Positions 1 to 5,872 of a stretch of DNA of 6,080 nucleotides are shown here, in pieces. The notes beneath the pieces are model-generated. The model had not been told where the DNA came from and made no database searches. It saw only the letters and a program-made list of their open reading frames with translations. Positions within the stretch are counted from its first letter, which is position 1; each line of letters begins with the position of its first letter. Location of the stretch: assembly GCA_030433055.1 (NCBI GenBank), contig JAUILJ010000531.1, positions 1 through 6,080 on the forward strand. Reading direction: 5' to 3'. A program made the translations under genes and the position numbers. Source of the stretch: Polyangia bacterium (lineage in GTDB: Bacteria > Myxococcota_A > Polyangia > Polyangiales > Polyangiaceae).

Positions 1-1
1 G

Positions 2-1345
2 CCAGAACGAGAAGAAGCCCTGCGGAAATTAGCAAGCGGGGATCTGAATGTCGTGTTCTCCGTCGACCTGTTCAACGAGGGCGTTGACGTTCCCCAGGTC
101 GACACGCTCATTCTCCTACGTCCGACAGACAGCCCCACGCTCTTTCTCCAACAACTCGGGCGCGGCCTGCGGCGACACCACTCCAAGTCGGTGTGCACGG
201 TGCTAGATTTCGTGGGGCAGCATCGAAAAGAGTTTCGATTCGACCGTCGCATGCGGGCGTTGCTCGGTGGAACTCGCAAGCAGATCGAGCAGCAGGTTCG
301 CGATGGGTTTCCGTTCTTGCCCGCCGGTTGTCACTTCGAGCTCGACCCTGTCGCGAGCGACATCGTTCTGCGCAACATTCGTGAAGCAGTTCCCTCGCGC
401 TGGTCGGCCAAGGTGGAAGAACTCCGGGCGTTCGTCGCGACGAACCAACGAAGCACGCTAGGAGCGTTCTTGGGCGAGAGCGGGGTCGAGCTGGACGACC
501 TCTACGCTGCCTCCCGCTGCTGGTCGGATCTGAGGTCTGACGCTGGTCTTCCCACGCTTCGGGCCGGACCCCATGAGAAGGCATTCAGGCGAGCTTGTGG
601 TCGCATGCTCCACGTCGACGACTTGCTTCGCATTCGCGCCTACCGGCGCTTCCTCTTGCTCGAACACCCGGTTTCCGTCGCGGAGCTCGATGAGCCAGAC
701 CGTCGGTTGCTGCGTATGCTCGTCGGTGGGGTGTTCGCGAGAGGTGCATACAACGCAGAGAGCCTCGAAGACGGCCTCGCTCTTCTGGTTGACCATCCTC
801 AAGTTCGTGCGGAAATGTGCGAGTTGCTCGACGTGCTTGAAGATCGTCTGGAGCACGCGAGCCGCCCCCTGCAGGGACTGCCCGACGTGCCCCTACAGGT
901 TCACGCTCGCTACACGCGTATCGAGATCTTGGCAGCGTTCGGTATCGGTGCGGGCGCAAGGGTGCTGTCCTGGCAGTCCGGAGTCTTCCGGGCGGAGTCG
1001 GTACCCGCGGATCTCTTCGCGTTCACCTTGGACAAGACGAGTGGTCAGTTCTCACCAACCACTCGCTACCGCGACTACGCGATCAGTCGTGATCTGATTC
1101 ATTGGCAGAGTCAGTCGCAGACTCGAGCAGATAGCGAGACCGGGCTGCGCTACCAGCGCCATCAAAAACTCGGCTCGCACATCATGCTCTTCGCGCGTCT
1201 TCGTGCCGATGATCGTGCCTTCTACTTTCTCGGACCGGCCCGCTACGTCAGTCATGAATCGGAGCGACCGATGTCGATCACCTGGCGCCTCGACCATCCG
1301 TTGCCGGGAGATCTCTTTGCGTCTTTCGCAGCGGCTGTCGCCTGA
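2..1345 (+). CDS. Superfamily 2 helicase C-terminal part with DUF3427-type domain (5' truncated by window edge)
   Basis: The frame is open from base 2 to a TGA at 1343-1345, giving 447 visible codons. The real start lies to the left: the GTG at 53 falls inside the helicase core and is not a credible start. Numbering from base 2, residues 22-31 (DLFNEGVDVP) match SF2 helicase motif V, and residues 50-58 (QQLGRGLRR) match motif VI with its arginine finger. Motifs I-IV must lie upstream. The C-terminal part, about 304-447, matches what I know of DUF3427: YTRIEIL near 304, SPTTRYRDYAI from 351, HWQSQ at 367-371, then FLGPARYVSH from 409 and PMSITW. Relatives usually carry an N-terminal PLD-like nuclease domain before the helicase, which cannot be checked here. 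The likely role is ATP-driven work on nucleic acid, perhaps in phage defence or recognition of foreign DNA; that role is inferred. A few hand-counted lines in its 3' half fall to about 52 % GC. Confidence 0.88.
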   Translation, partial: PEREEALRKLASGDLNVVFSVDLFNEGVDVPQVDTLILLRPTDSPTLFLQQLGRGLRRHHSKSVCTVLDFVGQHRKEFRFDRRMRALLGGTRKQIEQQVRDGFPFLPAGCHFELDPVASDIVLRNIREAVPSRWSAKVEELRAFVATNQRSTLGAFLGESGVELDDLYAASRCWSDLRSDAGLPTLRAGPHEKAFRRACGRMLHVDDLLRIRAYRRFLLLEHPVSVAELDEPDRRLLRMLVGGVFARGAYNAESLEDGLALLVDHPQVRAEMCELLDVLEDRLEHASRPLQGLPDVPLQVHARYTRIEILAAFGIGAGARVLSWQSGVFRAESVPADLFAFTLDKTSGQFSPTTRYRDYAISRDLIHWQSQSQTRADSETGLRYQRHQKLGSHIMLFARLRADDRAFYFLGPARYVSHESERPMSITWRLDHPLPGDLFASFAAAVA

Positions 1346-1349
1346 CCGC

Positions 1350-2069
1350 TCACCCCTGCATCAGTCGTACGTCGATCTCGTTGACCTTCACGATGTCACC
1401 GAAGCGGATGGTCCACTCCATGATGTCTGCCATCGACGGCACATCGAAGATCGCGTAGCCCGCGATCAGCTCCTTCGACTCAGCGAACGGGCCATCGGTG
1501 ATGGTGCGCTTGTCGCCCTCGTAGCGGATGCGTGCGCCTTGGTTGGTCGGAGCCAACGCGCCGGTCGCGTCGAGCACGCCTGCCTCCGTCATCTCTTGAA
1601 TCAAGGCACCCATCTTGGCCATCAGCTCGGGGCTCGGCGGCGCGGCGGGCTGGCTCTCGTCGACCTGATGCATCGACAGGAAGCGAAGCGGCGCGTTCGG
1701 TGGCTTCGGCATCATGCCGAGGTCCCACGGCTCGACGATGGGGCCCAGGTAGAGCTCGACGTCCCCCAATACCGCAGCGAACTTGTCGCACCACTCGATG
1801 GCCTCCTGCTCGGACCGCACACGGAACAGACCGAAGCCACCGGGGAGCTGAGTCGCGTTCTTGAACGGCCCCCGTGTGACGGTCCGGTTCCCGCCCTTGT
1901 AAGCGATGTGGACGCGCTCGGAGGACGGCCTGAGCCCTTCGCCCGACACGAAGACCTTTGCTTTCATGGCGTCCTCGATGAGCTGTCCCATCTTGGCCAT
2001 CAGCTCCGGCTCCGGCGCCAGGCCCTGCTCCATCTCTTCCGTCATCTTGTGCATCACCATGAATCGCAT
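1350..2069 (-). CDS. Tandem DGPF / YCII-related domain protein
   Basis: The product has 239 residues and contains two copies of the YCII-related (DGPF, COG3795-like) domain, a small ferredoxin-like fold of unclear biochemical role. Copy 1 spans about 1-118 and copy 2 about 128-239. Matching blocks are RFMVMHK (2-8) with RFLSMHQ (129-135), PELMAKMG (21-28) with PELMAKMG (147-154), RGPFKNATQLPGGF (66-79) with DGPFAESKELIAGY (192-205), and EAIEWCDKFA (89-98) with DIMEWTIRFG (215-224). The signature DGPF is intact only in copy 2; copy 1 reads RGPF. Single-domain relatives are about half this length. No signal peptide or membrane segment is seen, so it is probably cytoplasmic. The ATG at 2067-2069 has a good ribosome binding site 6 bases upstream. 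The gene stands alone on its strand and converges with the helicase gene 4 bases away. Such proteins are often encoded beside ECF42-type sigma factors; none is in view. Family is confident, function unknown. Confidence 0.92.
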   Translation of the reverse strand: MRFMVMHKMTEEMEQGLAPEPELMAKMGQLIEDAMKAKVFVSGEGLRPSSERVHIAYKGGNRTVTRGPFKNATQLPGGFGLFRVRSEQEAIEWCDKFAAVLGDVELYLGPIVEPWDLGMMPKPPNAPLRFLSMHQVDESQPAAPPSPELMAKMGALIQEMTEAGVLDATGALAPTNQGARIRYEGDKRTITDGPFAESKELIAGYAIFDVPSMADIMEWTIRFGDIVKVNEIDVRLMQG

Positions 2070-2075
2070 CGAATT

Positions 2076-2083
2076 CTCCCTTT
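2076..2083 (-). promoter_or_regulatory. Ribosome binding site of the DGPF gene
   Basis: On the minus strand the sequence AAAGGGAG lies 6 bases before the ATG at 2069. It is purine rich with a GGGAG core at standard spacing, which fixes the start of the tandem DGPF gene. It is the clearest ribosome binding site in the window. Confidence 0.75.
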
Positions 2084-2115
2084 GCTGGGCGTCACGCGCC
2101 CGGTTCTATAGCGGC

Positions 2116-2142
2116 AACGAACCAGGGGACGCGAGATCGACA
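2116..2142 (-). promoter_or_regulatory. Candidate ECF42-type promoter of the DGPF gene
   Basis: Reading the minus strand toward the DGPF gene, TGTCGA (2142-2137) is followed after 17 bases by CGTT (2119-2116), about 46 bases before the ATG. As I recall it, the reported ECF42 sigma factor promoter has TGTCGA at -35 and CGAC or CGTC at -10, and ECF42 regulons centre on DGPF genes. The -35 is exact, the -10 matches three of four bases, and spacing and orientation fit. A chance hexamer of this kind in the right place and direction is roughly a one-in-twenty event, so this is suggestive only. An alternative housekeeping-type -10 (TATAGA, 2110-2105) lies closer to the gene but has no recognisable -35. 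Confidence 0.35.
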
Positions 2143-2233
2143 GCGCTCGAGATCTTTTTTCGAATGGGTGAGAGGGCTGCCTCCGAGCTGCACCACCGTG
2201 GCGGGACAGCGCTTCCCCTGCGGAAGTGCTCGT

Positions 2234-2251
2234 TTGGGGCTTGACCCCCAA
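2234..2251. repeat. Short hairpin upstream of the metallophosphoesterase gene
   Basis: TTGGGG (2234-2239) and CCCCAA (2246-2251) form a perfect 6-base-pair inverted repeat around the 6-base loop CTTGAC, ending 31 bases before the start codon at 2283. There is no following T run, so it does not look like a terminator. It could be a small operator or a leader-RNA hairpin of the downstream operon. The loop and its edge contain TTGACC, but no -10 element sits at normal spacing from it. Confidence 0.3.
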
Positions 2252-2282
2252 CCTGGGAACCGGATCGTGGTAATCAGACCTG

Positions 2283-3200
2283 ATGCGCCGCGTCGCTCAC
2301 GTCTCGGACCTCCACGTGCTCTCACCCTTGGGCGCGGAGTGGCGGCGAGCACTGTTCAACAAGCGCATTACGGGATACGCGAACGTGCTCTTGCGCCGAG
2401 GCCGCGTGTTCCGTCCGCACTACCTGGCCAAGGTGCTCGACCGGGCTGCTGAGCTGGCCGACCATGTGGTGGTCACTGGAGATATCACCAACCTGGCGCT
2501 GGAGAGCGAGTACGCCGAGGCACGGCGCCTCTTCGATCGAGTGGCTCGGACTACCGAGCTAACCGTTGCCCCGGGGAATCATGATATCTACCTGCCTGAG
2601 ATTGGCCACGAACGCCACTTCGAGCAGCACTTCGCACCCTTCCTTCACAGCGACTTGCCTGATCTGGCAGTGGAGGTGCCCGCCGGGCACTTCCCTTGCG
2701 TCAAGCTGCGGGGTCCGCTCGCGCTGATATCGCTGTCGAGCGCCGTGCCCCGACCACCCTTCGTCTCAAGCGGGATCCTCGGGCGAGCTCAACGCCAAGC
2801 GCTCCTGCGGGTGCTGGACCACCCGGAGGTCAAGCGGCGTACGCCTTGGATCCTCGTGCATCACGACCCGCTCGACGGGGCGTCTCGCCTGGAGCAGCTG
2901 CGGAGCGGGCTAGTCGACGCCGCGGCGCTGCGTGGTGTGCTCAGCCGGTTGCCGCGAGGCGTGGTGCTGTTTGGCCACTTGCACATCCGCTCGCGGCGTA
3001 CGCTCGACACCCGCGCGGGGACGCTCGAGGTGATCGGAGCCAGCGGCGGGAGCCTGGATCACGAAGACGATCGGGTGCGTGCGGGGTTGAACCTGTACAC
3101 GCTGGAGGACGACGGGAGCCTGGCGCAGGCAGAGGCGTGGGTGGTGAACCCCACGACCTTGGAGCTCGAACGGCAGCCGCTGAACTGGTCGGAGCCATGA
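2283..3200 (+). CDS. Calcineurin-like metallophosphoesterase
   Basis: This 305-residue protein is a dinuclear-metal phosphohydrolase or phosphodiesterase of the calcineurin-like superfamily. All signature motifs are present in order: DLH at 9-11, GD at 66-67, GNHD at 98-101, HH at 193-194 and GHLH at 231-234, so it should be catalytically competent. The FNKRITGY stretch (25-32), followed by basic residues, resembles bacterial relatives loosely annotated as CpdA-like or LpxH-like, but the substrate cannot be read from the sequence. No signal peptide is seen, suggesting a cytoplasmic or membrane-peripheral enzyme. The ATG at 2283 is the first start after an in-frame TAA at 2271-2273; no convincing Shine-Dalgarno precedes it. 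The stop TGA overlaps the ATG of the next gene (ATGA, 3197-3200), so the two genes are almost certainly co-transcribed and translationally coupled. That links this enzyme to phospholipid chemistry by inference. Confidence 0.93.
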   Translation: MRRVAHVSDLHVLSPLGAEWRRALFNKRITGYANVLLRRGRVFRPHYLAKVLDRAAELADHVVVTGDITNLALESEYAEARRLFDRVARTTELTVAPGNHDIYLPEIGHERHFEQHFAPFLHSDLPDLAVEVPAGHFPCVKLRGPLALISLSSAVPRPPFVSSGILGRAQRQALLRVLDHPEVKRRTPWILVHHDPLDGASRLEQLRSGLVDAAALRGVLSRLPRGVVLFGHLHIRSRRTLDTRAGTLEVIGASGGSLDHEDDRVRAGLNLYTLEDDGSLAQAEAWVVNPTTLELERQPLNWSEP

Positions 3201-5716
3201 GGTACTCCCGGGCTCTGCTGCTGGTGGATCTGGACGCGGATCCCGCGCCCGCAGTGGGCGCGCTGGTCAGGCTGAGTGATGAGCTGGAGACCGTGGCGCT
3301 GGTCGTCATGGGGGAGGCGGAGGCCATCGGAAAAGTTTCCGCATGGCACGGCGCGGTCGCGGACCTGTGCAGGAACGTCGACGTGCATCAGGCGGGGGAG
3401 CTGACGAGCGATGGGCTCTTGGAGATCACCCGCGCGTACGCGGCGGATCTGTTGGTCGCCGGTGCGCGCTCGGTCGAGAGTGCGCGCCTGCTCGCGACCA
3501 CCGCCAAGCGCCTGGGGATCGCGGTGCTCTGGCCGAGCGAAGCGTCGCTACGGGGCCGTGTGGAGCACGCCTTCTGCATCGCCATCGGCGAGCGCAGTCG
3601 TGCCGCGGTCTTCGATTTCCTCCGGGATCATGCTGATCCCGCGCTTCAGATCTCCATCGTCGGCCCCCCGGCGTTCAGCTCCGCGGACCTCTCCGATGCG
3701 CTGCGCGCAAACGGCATCGAGGCGACCGTCGAGCTGATTCCGCGAAGCTCATCGGTGCGCGCGGCGCTGGACGCGGCCTGGCGCGGTGACCAGGTGGACC
3801 TGATCGTGTTGGCGCGTCTGCCGGCGTTGCTGCTGGTGGGCTACTCATGGCCCGCACCGGTGCTCCTGGTTCCAACCCAGGAGGTGAAGCTGTCGCGGCG
3901 ACGCGTGTTGGACGTTCCGGACGTGGTGGAGATCGACGGTGCGATCTTGAACCGCATCGAGGAAGTCGTGGTTGGCGACGTGATGACCACTGCGAGCGAG
4001 CGCGGCCTGACGTTCGCCGCGGGGAGCAACGTCGTGAACCTGACGACGAGCCCGGATGGCGAGGTGCACTTGCCCGGCGCCATCGCGGGCGATGCGCCTG
4101 TCGTTGTGTGGGTGGCTGATGAGGGGCGGCCGGATGTACTGGCCGCGGGGGATCAGCGCTTCCGGGTGATCCATCCAGATCCCACGCGCTGGACGCTGTT
4201 CGACGCTGAGCTGGATGCCAAGCTGCTGCCCAAGGTGCCCACCCCGGGCGCCCAGCCGTTGGCTGTCCGGTTGCGCCCGAGCCGCCGCGTCGTGAACATC
4301 CGGCAGCGCCTGAGCGAGGCTGGCGTGGAAGCGCCCGTGGTCGATGCCCGCGCGGTGCTCGACGAAGGACCAGCGTATGACGTCGCCGAGGCCAATGACC
4401 CCGTGCGCCTTCGACGTGTTGCCGCGCGGATGGAGAAGGCGGGCTATCGCGTTGCGCTGTTCGAGCGTGTGAGCCTGGGCGCCCAGCGCGGCTCCCACCC
4501 TGAGGTCCACCAGGGAAATCGCGTCGAGCTGGAGTTCGACAACAGCCGCGCCCGGCACTGGCTGCTCGATGGGATCGCGCGCGCCCGGCGCTCGGTCAGC
4601 CTGCAGGTCTACATGGCCGCGGATGACGATGTGGGCCAAGTCGTGGAGGCGGCGCTCACCGCCGCGGGCCGTCGCGGCGTCGTGGTGCGCGTGCTGGTGG
4701 ACTCGCTGCACGGGCTCCATGGATCGTTTGGTGTGGAGAACTCGTTGCTCTCCCGTCTGGCGCAGCAACCTGGCGTGGATCTGCGGGTCTCCAGGCCAGT
4801 GGATGGCGTGCCCTCCCTCTCCGACGTCAAGCGACGGGATCACCGCAAGCTGGTGATCCTTGACCGTCGCGTCGCGCTGCTCGGAGGGCGAAACCTAGCT
4901 CATGAGTACTACACCGGGTTCGAAGAGGTGGCGCTGCGTTCCAACACGACCTGGCGCATGGTGCCTTGGCTCGACGCTGGCGCGCGGGTGGAAGGCCCGG
5001 CGGTGCGCGAGATTGAGGACGCATTCATTTCCGCGTGGGTCAAATCCGGCGGGAGCGGCTTCGAGTCCGAGGCGCTCGAGGCGGCGGGTAAGGTGCCGCT
5101 ACGGGTCATCGTGCATCGGGGGCTGCGAGACGCACACACCCTGGAGGCGTACCTTGCGCTCATCGCGGGTGCTCGCTCTCACGTCTATCTGGTCAATGGC
5201 TTTCCGCTTTTGCTCGAGCTGCAGCACGCGCTCCTCGACGCGTTGGCGCGCGGCGTTCGCGTCGTGGTGCTCTCCGGGCATCCCATGCCCACGCACGACG
5301 GTCAGCCGTTTCCTGGGCCGTGGGCGACCGCGCGCAGCACGGCTACCGAAGTCGCCCACTCGCGCCTGGATCCGGTAGTCGGGGCAGGGGGTGAGGTGCA
5401 CTTCTACGCGAAGCGCGGGGTGGAGGGCTGGGACCCGAAGCTTGGCGTCGTGCTCCCCCACGTCCACGCCAAGGTGCTCAGTGTCGATGGCGAGCGCTGC
5501 TGTGTCGGGAGCGCCAACTTCGATGTGACCTCTTCTTACTGGGAGAGCGAGCTGATGATCGAGGTCGAGGATGCTGAGCTGGTCCGCGGCCTCGAGCTGC
5601 GTATCGACGAGCTGCTCCAGGAGTCGATATCGGTGGAGCGTGGAGATCCCGAGTGGCGTGCCCGAGCGGAGCTGCGGCGCTGGATGCGCCGCTGGCCCGG
5701 CATGCTGGCGCCATAG
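3197..5716 (+). CDS. Two-HKD phospholipase D / cardiolipin-synthase-like protein with stress-protein-like N-terminal half
   Basis: The product has 839 residues. The C-terminal half, about 447-800, is a PLD-superfamily domain with both catalytic motifs intact: H549-K551-D556 (HRKLVILD), followed by GGRN, and H757-K759-D764 (HAKVLSVD), followed by GSANFD at 771-776 and a WESEL segment as in cardiolipin synthases. The likely chemistry is phosphatidyl transfer or phosphodiester hydrolysis through a phospho-histidine. The transmembrane helices usual at the N-terminus of bacterial ClsA are not evident. Residues 1-226 look like two alpha/beta units resembling universal stress proteins: ALLLVDLD at the start, ADLLVAGAR mid-way, then VDLIVLAR (200-207) and PVLLVP (221-226). 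Residues 227-446 are unassigned. The start is the ATG overlapping the previous stop; the frame is open further upstream to 2696, but that would lie wholly inside the metallophosphoesterase gene. A GGAG lies only 2 bases before the ATG, so coupling probably drives initiation. PLD assignment is firm, N-terminal assignment tentative. Confidence 0.9.
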   Translation: MRYSRALLLVDLDADPAPAVGALVRLSDELETVALVVMGEAEAIGKVSAWHGAVADLCRNVDVHQAGELTSDGLLEITRAYAADLLVAGARSVESARLLATTAKRLGIAVLWPSEASLRGRVEHAFCIAIGERSRAAVFDFLRDHADPALQISIVGPPAFSSADLSDALRANGIEATVELIPRSSSVRAALDAAWRGDQVDLIVLARLPALLLVGYSWPAPVLLVPTQEVKLSRRRVLDVPDVVEIDGAILNRIEEVVVGDVMTTASERGLTFAAGSNVVNLTTSPDGEVHLPGAIAGDAPVVVWVADEGRPDVLAAGDQRFRVIHPDPTRWTLFDAELDAKLLPKVPTPGAQPLAVRLRPSRRVVNIRQRLSEAGVEAPVVDARAVLDEGPAYDVAEANDPVRLRRVAARMEKAGYRVALFERVSLGAQRGSHPEVHQGNRVELEFDNSRARHWLLDGIARARRSVSLQVYMAADDDVGQVVEAALTAAGRRGVVVRVLVDSLHGLHGSFGVENSLLSRLAQQPGVDLRVSRPVDGVPSLSDVKRRDHRKLVILDRRVALLGGRNLAHEYYTGFEEVALRSNTTWRMVPWLDAGARVEGPAVREIEDAFISAWVKSGGSGFESEALEAAGKVPLRVIVHRGLRDAHTLEAYLALIAGARSHVYLVNGFPLLLELQHALLDALARGVRVVVLSGHPMPTHDGQPFPGPWATARSTATEVAHSRLDPVVGAGGEVHFYAKRGVEGWDPKLGVVLPHVHAKVLSVDGERCCVGSANFDVTSSYWESELMIEVEDAELVRGLELRIDELLQESISVERGDPEWRARAELRRWMRRWPGMLAP

Positions 5717-5748
5717 CACGACGCGTCGGATCATTAACCTCGGGGAAA

Positions 5749-5829
5749 CGTCGCGGCGCAGTCCCCAATGTGGCGCAGTTCCCCGTCGCGGTGCAGTTCC
5801 CCGTCGCGGTGCAGTGCCCCCGGTGAGGC
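5749..5829. repeat. Tandem array of an 18-base GC-rich repeat
   Basis: Two perfect adjacent copies of GCAGTTCCCCGTCGCGGT occupy 5775-5792 and 5793-5810. They are flanked by diverged copies: GCAGTCCCCAATGTGGC at 5758-5774 (17 bases) and GCAGTGCCCCCGGTGAGGC at 5811-5829 (19 bases). A partial unit, CGTCGCGGC, precedes them at 5749-5757. The array lies in the noncoding gap between the PLD gene and the next gene. CGGGGAA at 5741-5747 can pair with TTCCCCG at 5779-5785, so a hairpin is possible, but no T run follows. It may be a small tandem duplication or a cluster of protein-binding sites. Confidence 0.75.
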
Positions 5830-5837
5830 GCAAGGGG

Positions 5838-5868
5838 TTGACGCCTTCGTGTAGGCCGCTACTTACAC
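5838..5868 (+). promoter_or_regulatory. Possible promoter/operator region before the right-edge gene
   Basis: TTGACG at 5838-5843 matches a -35 hexamer in five of six positions and follows the repeat array directly. No good -10 is found 16-18 bases downstream; ACTTAC/CTTACA is the nearest candidate and is poor. A short perfect inverted repeat, GTAG-GCCG-CTAC, lies at 5851-5862, and the wider pair GTGTA (5849-5853) with TACAC (5864-5868) encloses it. A regulator could bind here, but the evidence is weak. Confidence 0.22.
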
Positions 5869-5872
5869 ACGC

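Noticed and set aside
53..55. GTG as the start of the helicase gene.
   Set aside because: It lies between helicase core strands and motif V; the same frame continues to the window edge with coherent helicase sequence, so the gene is truncated and does not start here.
1203..2111. A long plus-strand open frame (302 codons) opposite the tandem DGPF gene.
   Set aside because: It is antisense to a gene with clear family motifs and its translation is rich in His, Arg and Leu without domain character, as expected of the reverse frame of high-GC coding DNA.
2134..2160. AGATC ... GATCT followed by six T residues, resembling a plus-strand terminator.
   Set aside because: The stem is only 5 base pairs, A/T rich, with a 12-base loop, and no plus-strand gene ends near it. 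The CGAGATC direct repeats at 2132-2138 and 2148-2154 explain part of the symmetry.
2696..3196. An upstream in-frame extension of the PLD gene by 167 codons.
   Set aside because: It overlaps the metallophosphoesterase gene completely and translates to a low-complexity Arg/Ala/Gly-rich string. The ATG at 3197 in the ATGA overlap is the natural start.
3845..4843. A 332-codon minus-strand open frame opposite the PLD gene.
   Set aside because: It lies entirely within the PLD gene, has no recognisable motif and shows the typical composition of an antisense shadow.
5719..5728. CGACGCGTCG palindrome just after the PLD gene stop.
   Set aside because: A perfect palindrome without loop and without a T run cannot act as a normal terminator, and ten-base symmetry is not rare in such GC-rich DNA.
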